A DNA stretch of 62,887 nt. It comes from Flammula alnicola. Taxonomy: Eukaryota > Basidiomycota > Agaricomycetes > Agaricales > Strophariaceae. Numbering within the stretch: the first letter of the stretch is position 1; the number at the start of each line of letters is the position of its first letter. The notes beneath the pieces were generated by a model, which saw only the letters and a list, made by a program, of their open reading frames with translations, ran no database searches and was not told the DNA's origin. Shown piece by piece: positions 34,801 to 44,455 of the stretch. The stretch spans positions 1-62,887 of the forward strand of contig JADNRV010000281.1 of NCBI GenBank assembly GCA_015499995.1, given 5' to 3'. The translations under genes and the position numbers were made by a program.

Positions 34801-35291
34801 GGGCGAGAAGTCTTCTGGTGCACGATGGCTTCGAGGCGGCGGAGGGGATCCATCTTGAAGGTCGTTCCCCTCTGCATCACAGGGTGTTCCTGGAAAGAGT
34901 GAAGCAAACTAAATCAACCGTTGCATATGGAATAAAATAATCCATTAAACTTACCATCCAGAATAGGATGCATCTCGATAACAAGCCCTTGGAGATTGGC
35001 AAGCTTGTGTGGGGGCGATGTTCGAACACGAATTGGGGTACCTCGCGGTGTTCGTCTAGGGGATCGGCGGGAGGAAAATGTGGGAGAGGGGGTACGAGGT
35101 TCGTAGGGTGGTGGCGGGTCCACATCTGGTGCATTGATGGGTGCACCGGGTGGTAAAAGGTCGACAGGGATGGCGTGAGCAGACTCATGATGTCGTCTCA
35201 GGCCATGCTCTGTCACACACCGCTTGCTGCAACCCGAAACATTGCATACAAAACGCGCAGGACGGAATGCTTTACGAGTGAGACCTCGCAT
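31828..35291 (-). pseudogene. Plavaka-type transposase, nine exons, one apparent 1-nt lesion
   Basis: Exons 35291-34955, 34889-34387, 34337-34136, 34080-33852, 33797-33659, 33604-33429, 33372-33276, 33214-32543 and 32492-31828, all with GT..AG introns of 48-66 nt, would encode about 1006 aa. The N-terminus has a C2H2 finger (C16-x4-C21-x12-H34-x4-H39), as in agaricomycete Plavaka transposases. The core has PIVLGSDKTTVSVATGQNDF and NVHNSVRRAHRNAVALVGF, RVIYGLGPYIADYPEQ, FKQWTGNDSKGLMK, and HYRFMITQFGAPNGLCSSIT followed by KHIKAVKKPYRRSSRNKPL. The family belongs to the CACTA-like group. The sum of exon lengths is 3020, one base short. The deficit lies at the exon 7/8 junction (33215), where AG|GTTTAT would be expected but AG|TTTAT is present. 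Otherwise the gene is intact. Confidence 0.82.
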
Positions 35292-35465
35292 TTTCTAGCA
35301 CGTATATATGCGGACCTGCCAGGGACTTGTCAAAGAGTGAACAAATTTACTGGATGAGTGACAGACAAATTTGCGAAAGGTGATCGAGAATGCTCACATG
35401 ATCTCTGAGTTGAGCGACAATTTTCGGAGGACCTTGACTTCTTGCACCTCCCTCATTGCTCCGAG

Positions 35466-37666
35466 ATGGCTCCAACCTCAGCTCCTCCTTCTATGTCTCT
35501 GCCCCGTACCCTGCGCGTCAATCGAAATCCCCATCCAGGGTTGCCGGCTGCGCCACGCCCAAAGCGAACCACCGAGGAGGTCCAGAAGGAAAAGGCAATC
35601 AAAATGTTGACTGCAAAGGAGAAGGCACAAGCTCGTGAGCAAGATATTCTCAGGACCGCCGAGCTGGAAGATAAGATGCGTCGGGAACATGAAGAAAAGC
35701 TCAAGAATGCGAATAACCCACCAGCAAGCACCCTCAAGAAAATTTTACGGCCTCGCAAGGAACCGGCGTCGGCTCTCACAAATAGTATGGCAGTTTTTCC
35801 CGGGTTGACCATGCTGATATATTCTCATTTAGCTCACGCTAGCGATGAGGCTGAGATCATCCAAGATGGTGTATCAAGTGACAGCGAGGAGGAATTTCAG
35901 TTTGGAGAGGAGGACGAGGAGGATGATGATGATGATGAGGTGATGGATGTAGAGTCTGAGGACGAGGAAGAAGTTGGCGAGAAGAAGAGAGGGAGGCCAA
36001 AGAAAAAGGAGAAGGGCGGACTAAGGAAAGCCGTTATCTCGGCTTTGCCAGTGGGTTCGACAGCTGACAAGACCATCAAACGCAAAGCTGACACTGAATG
36101 TCAACCGTGAGTTCTGTTTCACATTGAAATCTCAGGCTCTTGTACTGATGTGCTCCTTGGCCCATATTTAGGCGAGCCCGGCCCTCAAAAACCAGCAAGA
36201 AGGTCAAATCCGGCATCCGTGAGGGTTGGCAAGCTCCACTTGGAGATCCTGTCAACGAAGAAGACAGCATCTACGTCCCAGAAAGCTGTTTCGCTCTGCG
36301 AGCTCAGGTATAGAGTCCGTCCCAAGTTCCAGTAACGCTGATCAGGCATTGTCAGATGATGATGGGCCGGGGGGCATTAGCATGATGCAGGTGAGGTGGC
36401 AGAGCGACGTGCCATGGGTAAGAAAAGGTGGGCTTTCCGAGGGGATTCACAGAGCAGTACGGGCACACGAGTAAGTCTGAATCAGTGATATGTCAGTGCA
36501 ACTCAGAGAAATGATTGATGGCTGACACATTTGTGATATATCAGATTCGCTCGCTTGCCAAGGTAGTTCCCACCACCACCGTTACCACATTCATAAAACC
36601 TTCAATAAGCTCCCAAGTCGCAAATTCACGCCTCAAGAAAGAACAGATCCGACTTTCGCATCTGCCCACCCATCTTCAAGCAGCCTTTGATAATGTTTTC
36701 ATCCGCGCGCTCGCGAGGTGTTTGGATACACCGCACCATGGGCAACGCCAGACATCGACGATCTGACCTCATCCTGGAGTGACTCATTCCTGTTGGAGGA
36801 TGCCTCATCTTTTGATATAATTCCGCAAAAACTAGTAAGCTATTCTACTTATTTTCTACATGATGATGTCGACAAATATTTTTAGGTTGAAGATTGCCTT
36901 CATGCGTGGCGAAACAAGTTCGCCAGCGCCGCCCTTACATATCTCCAAAATCACGTCTTTCGCCTGCTGGAGAGCAACTCGACGGACTCGCGTGCTGAGC
37001 TATGCACGTGGCTGCTCTCTGGCGAGGAGCATACTCGGCCATTCTACTTCCGCATCTATGAAGAGCCCGATGAGGAGGATCTTGCGGCTGGTGAGGAGGT
37101 GAAGGTGAAGGCCTCGGTAAGTCATAGCCTCAGTTATTTCATCATTTTCTCATTGTTTCTTCCGGCGATTAGGGTCTGTTCCAATCGGCCATTGTCTCCG
37201 CCGTTCTCGGAACCCACATCGCGGGCATTTCAGCCATACCCTCTGCTCAGCGCTCGAAGAGGAGGCCGGTTGGAGCATTGGTGCTCACCATTCAGGCCGT
37301 GAGTTCCATTTGTTATTCATACAGCTAGATTCTTGTCTGATATATATCTAGATCAAACGTGCGCTAGCTATGTGGACGACTGGCGAGAAACTTGAGCAAC
37401 AACGACCATATAACGACTTTTCGAAGACAAACTGGGGGAATACCACCGTGGTTCGTGAAGGAAAGGTGGTTCCTATCCTCACCACTACCAACCTCGTCGA
37501 CATTGTTGAGAAGTTGAAGGACAAGCAATGGGACAAGATCCTCGACGCTGCGAGCCAAGCAGCAAAGACCAAGAAGGCGAATATCTTTCCAGTTGTGGAT
37601 GATATGGCCGCTTGCATGACGAAGCCAATCTTTGAGCTTGTCGACGACGACAGTGACCTCGATTAG
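35466..37666 (+). pseudogene. Large acidic/basic protein gene of unknown function in the Plavaka element
   Basis: Coding pieces 35466-35784, 35833-36106, 36172-36298, 36299-36475, 36545-36834, 36886-37116, 37173-37297 and 37352-37666, most with canonical introns. Order: a basic coiled region (KEKAIKMLTAKEKAQAREQD), an acidic block (EEDEEDDDDDEVMDVESEDE), an AT-hook-like KKRGRPKKKEK, a helical domain (HLQAAFDNVFI, FGYTAPWATPDIDDLTSSW, FRIYEEPDEEDLAAGEEV) and a C-terminal GALVLTIQAIKRALAMWTTG segment. The layout resembles an uncharacterised agaricomycete family that I know only from memory. Frame breaks that need one extra base each occur near 36298, at the donor near 36475 and near 36703, so the gene is probably inactive unless these are sequence errors. 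It is divergent from the transposase; the two starts are 174 bp apart. Confidence 0.6.
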
Positions 37667-37669
37667 CTG

Positions 37670-39001
37670 CGTAGTAATGTAGCAGAATTATTATTCATAT
37701 TTTATTCAATACAAATGTTTTTCTGCCACTACTTTTGATGCTTCGAAAACACTTTAAGGGATGCATTCGGAACGCTTTGCAACTCACCTCTGGATAGCTT
37801 TCACCCCTTTGAAAAGTGTTCTGCCTTTGAAAGCACTTTGAAAGCGGTTTGAAAGCCTAAGGGCTTCGTTCTCAAAAGCGGCAACCGCTTTTGCTCTTTT
37901 GTCTCTTTCAAGGCTTTCGAAAGCGTAAAAAGTGAGTAAAAGCGAAATTGTTATTTTACTGATGTCGTCAATGGCAGATACCATGAGGTGGCCGGAGATT
38001 GCATTATCAAATTCATCAAGAAGCTGGCATTGGGCCTCCCAATTCAGTATAAGAGTATGCTCACTTCAGGTAAAGAAAAATGGGCGATGATTTTGAGAAC
38101 ACAACTAGAGGGACTCTATACCTTTCTTGAAGGACCTTTTGCAGCCTCATTCTCAAAACTTGACAAGAATTCTGGCCCCAAAAAAATCGAAGAAATATAT
38201 TAAAATCAGTCAGCTATAATAATGGCCAAGATAGGGTGCAGTTCAAGTGAAAGGAGGGACGGAGGAGCAGGAGCACGACGGATTAACATCCAGAGACGCC
38301 TTGAGCGCGCGGCCGCATCACGTGCCCGTTTTGATGACGACGCGTAAACTCGCCGAGGTGAACTCGAGCAAACTCGTTGTCAACGAGTTGACCCGAACTG
38401 CCCTGATTTCGAGGCGAGTTTCACCTCGAGGTCACCTCGCTCCGGGGACAACACTAAGTCCCACTCTAAAATATGCTAGTGGGTTCTCACTCTTGTCTCA
38501 CTCTGTGCTTTAAGCAGCTCGTGGTCTGGATGAATGTTCTCCGATTTGACTCTGCCAAAACCATAAGTCGGAGCGTCTGATTGGCAGTGCACCACGGGCG
38601 CTTAAGTGACGGCGGGGCTGCCATGCACCGCCTGTTCGGGCTGCATGCCTTCATGTATGCACCCTAGCATCGCTTTGTTTCTGTATTTCTCGTCTTCCCT
38701 TTCGCCACGCCATCCCTCTTTCACAACATAAGCGTTCCGACATGTGTGGGTTCGAGTTGCGTTGCCCTTGTGGCTCCATTATGTTTATTAGACCCGTCAT
38801 CGTGCCAATACAACTGTTCGAAGTGGGGAAATTTGGTTTCTGCACCGTCTTACAGCCCCAGATTCAGGTGATATGAGTGTCATGTTTAGCACAAAGGCAT
38901 CGATTCGAGTAGTACAGATCTCGAGAGGTAGGCTAAATATCGAAGGTCGGAAAATAAAATACAGAATTCGCGCTTCCGCCACTAGGAATATTGCGTGCCA
39001 G
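37670..39001. other. Transposon edge and intergenic DNA
   Basis: 37740-37964 is the repeat-rich right end of the Plavaka element. A 71-codon frame at 37988-38203 (GDCIIKFIKKLALGLPIQYK) has coding-like composition but no context. 38340-38455 contains CTCGCCGAGGTGAACTCGAG and inverted partners and ends ACAACACTA, like the right end of a hAT MITE whose left end I cannot find. Nothing else is supported. Confidence 0.35.
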
Positions 39002-40307
39002 CTATGAAATGACTTGCCTGTTCCAAGTATCAACTTTCTCCTGCACACGTCTCTTCTCTGCCGCCTCCGCCTTCTCCTTGGCTTTTCTGAACATAGCCTG
39101 TAGCTCTTCCCGTGGCACCAAGATATATGGCAGAGCCATAAGCATGTCGAAGGTGTCAGGGACAGGGCGAGCTTCGTCGCGCGCCCGATGCTCCTGCACT
39201 TGGTTCTGTGTTCTCTCCACGGTGGTGGCTCGTGCATCAGTGATTACCTTGTGATCCGCGTGTGCCTGATCCATGACCCCGCCGGGGTCGAAGGTGTCCA
39301 TCCAAGTCACGGTGACCTCATCTTTCAGTGTCTGAGTTCCAAAATGGTGAAGGACGGCGCCAGCGTAGACGGCGTCGAAGAGAATGGAAGGGGGCCAGTG
39401 AGGAGTATCAGAAATCCGGATTGGAGTACCGAAAGGGGGTGCACCGAGGCCGCCGAGAAAAGTTGGGCAGCTAGGCTCGAAGAGATGTGCTGTACACCTT
39501 TTCTCTCCTGGCGGTGCGGTGGGGTCGACGTCGTCCGTGTTCATGGCAAAGTTGGGCGTCTGCTTATCGGCGCCATCACACTTCGATTAGGTATCATACA
39601 AGCAGCACGCACCGGTAAGAATGCAACGTGTTGACCCACCCCAACGTGAGTGAACTTGTTCAGCAAGAGGCCATTCCGGACGCTGTCGATGTCCTGTACA
39701 AGGTCGCCACCGTTAGGGTCTCGACTGCGACGCTGAGTATAAGTCGAAATGTACTGCCACCATTGGGATGGTGAGCGAGGATAGATTGAGAGTAAGAGTA
39801 GCATACCGTATCGCCCTTGCTGTGGGCCAGGAGGTGCACGGCGTCGCAGAACACCTCCCGCATCCCTGTCAAGACGCATCGGTTTCCATCCCGCTCTGCA
39901 GTGTCGGAGCGGAATTGAGTCCGATTGGTGGCAACACTAGAAGTAATGCTTGTGCGCTCGATGTTAGGATCGAGCGGGTACATTCTTCGCTTCTCGTCGT
40001 CGCTGGTGTAATAGTACAGAGCGGCGGACTCGGCTGGGAGGCCAGCATTGTAGTCCACAGCATTGGGCGAGTCAGAACTGGACGAAAGGTCACCCTCTGC
40101 TCCAACGACGATTCCGATGGCGTAGCGGATCCATTTGTACAGCCTGGACGAAACCTCGAGTACAGTGAGGGTCTCGAGCGGGAGGGTGAGGCAAAGGACC
40201 CAATGCCAATTGTCGGCATCAAGATTGAGGTCAGTGCCAAGCTCCGCGACGCGAGGGAACGACGCATAGACTTGGATCTCAGGGTGAGTGCTAGCAGTCG
40301 CGGCCAT
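39002..40307 (-). CDS. HNH-nuclease-domain protein, agaricomycete type
   Basis: Three exons, 40307-39807, 39753-39610 and 39559-39002, join in phase 0 to give 400 aa. The centre carries an HNH_2-like module: RDGNRCVLTGM, CDAVHLLAHSKGD, then across the intron DIDSVRNGLLLNKFTH, with Cys, His, Asn and His in the expected order. Downstream blocks (TDDVDPTAPPGEKRCTAHLF, PHWPPSILFDAVYAGAVLHH) are typical of these mushroom HNH proteins as I recall them. The C-terminus is a charged helix (REELQAMFRKAKEKAEAAEK). HNH domains cut nucleic acid; the in vivo role of this family is unknown. The start at 40307 was preferred over 40403 because the family-like sequence begins there. It is divergent from the kinase-like gene at 40430. 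Confidence 0.8.
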
Positions 40308-40429
40308 GATGAGGGAGAATAAGAGACATGACGGTGCCCGATTTTGCAACCAATGACTTTCGGCCGAAGCACGTGATGTCCTAATCTTGAACTGGACCGT
40401 CACGGTATGAGACGCATCCCTCTACTACC
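40308..40429. promoter_or_regulatory. Shared intergenic region of a divergent gene pair
   Basis: Only 122 bp separate the HNH start (minus) from the kinase-like start (plus), so both promoters must lie here or within the coding ends. No TATA box is evident on either strand. Confidence 0.4.
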
Positions 40430-42386
40430 ATGCACCAAGTCCCTTATCTCTTGGTTCAAAAACAGACATCTGGAGTGTATAAAATCTTTCGAAATGGCTG
40501 TTTCAACGTCTCCCCTGACAATAAAGTGCAGGCGTTGCTTGATGCTGCCCGCAACGCGCTTTGTGCATACGTGGAAATGGAAGACATGTCTCCCGAAGGG
40601 CTTATACTACAGGCGTATACGGTGTGTTAATTCTACCAGATATTTTGTTCCTTCTCATTCCCATATAGCTGCTCCACCCCATACCGAGTTTCCTCGGGCA
40701 GGCCTTGGCTTCTATTGGCGAACAGCTTGGCAACTTAGATGGCGATTTTTTTCAAAAGAAGGTGGTTCCTTGGCCTCCAGGGACGCCATTTTCATCTCTG
40801 GGAGCCACGGATGGGAAGATTATCATTGCTTTTAGTTCGTCTCCGCCTTGTAGAATGCTCCATGTCTCAGAGTCTTTGCAGGAACATCTAGAAAGCGGGC
40901 GCATTCTGTCACGGAAACCGCGTTTAATCATCTGAAGCGTTCCAAGCTCGCTACGACTGCACCATCAACTCTGGCCCAGCCTTCTAATTACGAAAGTCAC
41001 CAAAAAGATTCCTACGAGAAGATCCTCGATGACCGTCCTAAACCGGATGCTGAGATCGCCCCAATTCCGCTCCTATACGATGGCTTTGGCCAGTTTCTGG
41101 ACATTTTTGACGGAGGAACCGATGTCCCAGGTCTTTCTGAAGTTAATATCTCAGAACTACAAAAGGCGGTTGATGACTTCACGCAAAAAATGTGTTGCTT
41201 CTATGACAACGAAGATGGACGAAGGACTGTGGGCCTATCCGCCCTCGACTGCATTTTTTCAGCACGCACCGGTACCACAATTCCTTCGCTCCACGCTGCG
41301 GCCATTGGTTCTGTAAGGACATATGGCCATAATGTGGCGAAACACGGAGGAGTCGCACTGATTGCTGGGTTCAAGAATCGATCTGCTGGCAATAACGCCA
41401 TTGCCGAAGTAGAGCTCACGGGGTACGTCGCGCATTTACATGCCACGGGAATGGAAGAACACCAAGACATTTTTGAGGGATGGAGAGTACCATCCCTTGG
41501 GTTGACTGTCGTTGGTGAGTTATGAACATCTATAATATTTCGGCGACAGAACTGATCATTGCATCATCCCAGACGCCGATGTAAGGTTTTATGCTCTCGT
41601 TGCAGTTGATCACCAATATCGACTCGTGAACCTTACTTCCTGCTTGTCATGCGTCCCATCTGCTTCCGATGGCCACGATCGCAAGGCTCTCCATAGAGCC
41701 TTCGCCGCTGCGTCGGTCCTGCAGGCTCGTATTCTCGAGGACGCCCAGAGGTTTCTTACCGTGCCACCACCTGAGATCCAACCTACCGCTCGCCGATTTC
41801 CGGCGGTCACCAGATTGCCCAAATGGGGTTTACCCACCGAGTACCTGTCATTCCAGATTCTGGGGTTCCATCCTGACCAACAAAGCTATCGTCTTTTATA
41901 TCTCGCAGAGACGACAGGCCCTGAGAAGCGGACCATCATCTCAAGTTCGCACGAGAGTATTCGGTCGAGTTGCATGCCTTCTGCGCTCAACGCGGCCACG
42001 CGCCTTGCATCCTCGCTTTCGAGTGTCTTCCTGGTGGATGGAAAGCAATCGCAATGGAGTACATTGTTTCTGGCGACATAATCACCAAATCGTCAGGGCT
42101 GGACACCTACAGAGATAGGTGGACAATGGAGCTATCACAACTCGTGGACGACTTTCATGCGGAAGGCATGGTTCATGGCGATCTGCGAGACGCGAACATA
42201 ATGTGTAATTACCGGGATGTAATGCTACTCGACTTTGATTGGGGCGGTCAAGATGGACAGGTGTTTTACCCCACCCCCAACCTGAACAGCGAGTTGCTTG
42301 AGGGTCGATCCTCGGATGGCCTGAAAATTACCAAAGAAGACGACAATCGGATCTTGAAGAAGACACTTGGAAAGCTCAGGAAGTAG
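40430..42386 (+). pseudogene. Crinkler-like header plus kinase-fold protein, one frame break
   Basis: Exons 40430-40621, 40669-40834, 40882-41514 and 41573-42386 (third donor a weaker GTTCGT) would give about 600 aa. The first 120 residues (GVYKIFRNGCFNVSPDNKVQ, then VVPWPPGTPFSSLG and KIIIAF) look like the ubiquitin-like header of Crinkler/CR proteins. The middle (ALDCIFSARTGTTIPSLHAA, HGGVALIAGFKNRSAGNNAI) could be a degenerate nuclease-like domain. The C-terminus is kinase-like: WKAIAMEYIVSGD, catalytic loop VHGDLRDANIM, metal site MLLDFDWGG. Near 41941 the frame moves from RTII to KFAREYSVELHAF as if one base were missing (ATC-TC-AAG where family logic expects ATC-GTC-AAG). The rest is open. 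Either a recent pseudogene or a sequence error. Confidence 0.65.
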
Positions 42387-42747
42387 TCGATATGTCTCCA
42401 AATGTGCTTTTGTCATTGTACTTTTTCCGCCTTTAATGTAGCTGTATGCTCCTGGAGAAATGCTCTTCCAGTTGGTGCCTATAGTTTTTGTTATATAAAC
42501 AATCTTCGAGACGGCCGCTTGAAGTCTCACACTTTTCTAGCAGTCCGTATCTGACCACTAGCGACACCTGTCAGAGTAACTTCTGGTGTCTACGTTTCCC
42601 ATCTACTCTGTATCCACCTCAAATGCTACCCGTATCGTCTGGCTCAAGTTCGACAGACGGTGTGTACATATCATAATCAAATATCTCAGCAGACATATCC
42701 AGTCTTCCTAAGTCTAGCAGGGTTCATACCCACCTGAACGCTCCCAA

Positions 42748-43095
42748 CTTCTCGAAGCCAAGGTCCAGAAGGCCGGGACGCTTAACAAGCTTCCCCATTG
42801 GTACGTGTACCGCGCGTCAATCGCGTCCATCTCATCGCTGACTACTGGTTTACCTCATCTCACAGATATCAAAGAGCTCGGACGGGATGCCAACTTCGAA
42901 TGCAATGAAGAAGGCATCGTCCGCCACGCCATAGACAACTCCCACGTCGCCCTCGTCTCCGTCAAGTTCGGCGCTCCTGGCTTCAAGCGGTACCGCTGCG
43001 CCCGCCCCATGCCCCTCGGCGTCAACCTTACCAGCCTGACTAAGGTGCTCAAGCGTGTCAAGGACGACGATATTTGTAATCTGGCGTACGAGGCA
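42748..43095 (+). pseudogene. Truncated PCNA gene copy
   Basis: Two exons of proliferating cell nuclear antigen, the DNA sliding clamp, can be read. A first piece at about 42751 (LEAKVQKAGTLNKLPH) stops at a GTACGT donor. After a CTCACAG acceptor, 42866-43095 reads IKELGRDANFECNEEG, IDNSHVALVSVKF, and MPLGVNLTSLTKVLKRVKDD. The last is the conserved PCNA centre (MGVNLTSMSKILKC in other species). The start codon is lost, the exon junction is out of frame by one base, and the copy ends after about 100 residues at DDDICNLAYEAV where the protein should continue. The retained intron argues for a DNA-level duplication rather than a processed copy. Confidence 0.8.
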
Positions 43096-43426
43096 GTGCG
43101 TACTTTGCGTACTTTTCTCTTTTTACTTCTGTATTTTACTTCTTTGCTTTAATAGAGACTCGGGCGTCGCTGAAGGGGGGCAGCACCTCTCACTCTCGAG
43201 CTCGAGATCATACGCCTAGAATGTGGGCATATGACCACAAGAAGCCGTCTGCCTTTAATGGTGTAGTATCATGGATTCGAATCGTACATATCGGAGAATA
43301 TCCTGTATCCACAATTCTTCCATGCCTGCAGATCTATTCGTCTAGTTTTTTATTACATTTTCGAAGTTTATTTTCGGGGCAAAAAGGCTCAGAACGGTCG
43401 AATGCAATCTGGTAAGCGAAACTACG
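43096..43426. other. Intergenic
   Basis: No coding frame. It separates the PCNA fragment from the convergent CBM1 gene. Confidence 0.4.
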
Positions 43427-43833
43427 CTAGCGGTACCAACTGGTAGGACAGGCCGGAGCAGGAGTCGCGGTATTTGGCACCAAGCAATTCCAGTACCCTA
43501 GATCATAACATGTAAGTCCGCCGTCAGAATATTCTACTCGATGACGAGAAGCGTACATGGGCTTCCCGAGCAAATGCACTCCAAGCTATAAAGTAAATTA
43601 TATGAGGAACCTGTTGCATGTAACATGAATTCTTGCATACATACCCGTCTGCGCAAACGGTCGGCCCACTCCAGCTGATTCCACCACCTAGAATATTTAT
43701 ATTTAGCCACCGTGATCTCCGACAACCAGAATGGTTGCAGCTCACATTGACCCCATTCAGGGACGGTTGTTTGGGCCACAATGTATGGCGCGAGGGCAAG
43801 GAAAGCAGCGGTCGATGTGAATAAGAGCTTCAT
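43427..43833 (-). CDS. Small secreted protein consisting of a CBM1 cellulose-binding module
   Basis: Exons 43833-43746, 43687-43625 and 43497-43427 (GT..AG introns of 58 and 127 nt) join in frame to 73 aa. Residues 1-21 are a signal peptide (MKLLFTSTAAFLALAPYIVA, cleaved before Gln-Thr-Thr). Residues 27-62 form a fungal CBM1: EWGQCGG, SWSGPTVCADGYVC, SWYWNCLVPN, with the four module Cys and the Trp/Tyr binding face. A short Thr/Pro/Cys tail ends at SWYR. CBM1 modules bind crystalline cellulose or chitin and normally hang on a catalytic domain; here there is none. The unspliced frame hides the gene. The second intron is longer than its neighbours', which is the weakest point of the model. Confidence 0.75.
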
Positions 43834-43886
43834 GAGATAGTAAAACGACGGCGGAAACCTACAGAATCAGGGAACATGGCTCGCGG

Positions 43887-43896
43887 TTTTATATAA
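43887..43896 (-). promoter_or_regulatory. TATA box of the CBM1 gene
   Basis: TTATATAAAA on the minus strand, about 54 bp upstream of the CBM1 start codon; a consensus-like core promoter at a suitable distance. Confidence 0.55.
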
Positions 43897-43904
43897 TCAA
43901 GGGA

Positions 43905-44455
43905 AGCGTGTCACTCCGGAGGCATGCCATGTGAGCACATAGAGTATGTCATTTATCTTACCGGGAATCATCCGCTTCGAACATTTGATAGTGGGGTATA
44001 AAAATACTGTTCAAGTCAATCTTTGGACGGTATCACTGCGCCCGGGCACAGCAGTAAGTCATGAAGTGAACAATGCAGGTAGAGAGGAAGTAGGAGTAGG
44101 ATGATCAAAAGACCTCCAAACGTCGACTAATCCCCGAGGTCCGACGAAACGGAGATTCTTGATATCCTCCACTGCGCAATGCCCAAGCAGCTTTGTAAAA
44201 TAGAGGTTAATGTGAAATTCACGCATATATTCCCAACAGAAATATATAGGGCATTTCAGTATTAATTCTATCTCGATTCTGATTCTCCATTAACCGGTAT
44301 ATTGACAGTCAGTATACAGACTAATAGCTCTCGGCTGTAACGCAATCCAACTTCCAAGACGGTAGCGCATCGGATATTTCATTTAATAGGGCTCGTGAAT
44401 ATAGCTTTCTTTTCCAAAAAATCTGCGAAATAAACGGATGCCACGTCTTTCCGCG
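43905..44455. other. Intergenic between MFS gene and CBM1 gene
   Basis: Upstream DNA of the CBM1 gene and 3' flank of the MFS gene. No coding frame recognised. Confidence 0.5.

Larger units (their letters stand above)
30942..37964. mobile_element. 7-kb Plavaka-like DNA transposon with three genes
   Basis: Candidate 17-bp ends CATCAGTAAAATGACAA (30942-30958) and the inverted TTGTTATTTTACTGATG (37948-37964) differ at one base. Both subterminal regions are rich in CGCTTTCGAAAGC-like words (30970-31080, 37745-37945), supporting a paired-end element. It encloses the Plavaka transposase and a small ORF on the minus strand and one large gene on the plus strand. No target duplication is clear at these edges, so the exact borders may be off by some bases. 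Confidence 0.7.

Noticed and set aside
38340..38460. Possible hAT MITE ending ACAACACTA
   Set aside because: Only a right-end-like sequence is visible; no matching left end or duplication was found.
39188..40322. Plus frames of 148 and 184 codons
   Set aside because: Antisense to the HNH gene, whose three exons join in phase.
40407..40835. Plus frame of 142 codons at the start of the kinase-like gene
   Set aside because: Runs through the first intron in the wrong frame; the spliced frame from 40430 continues into the conserved parts.
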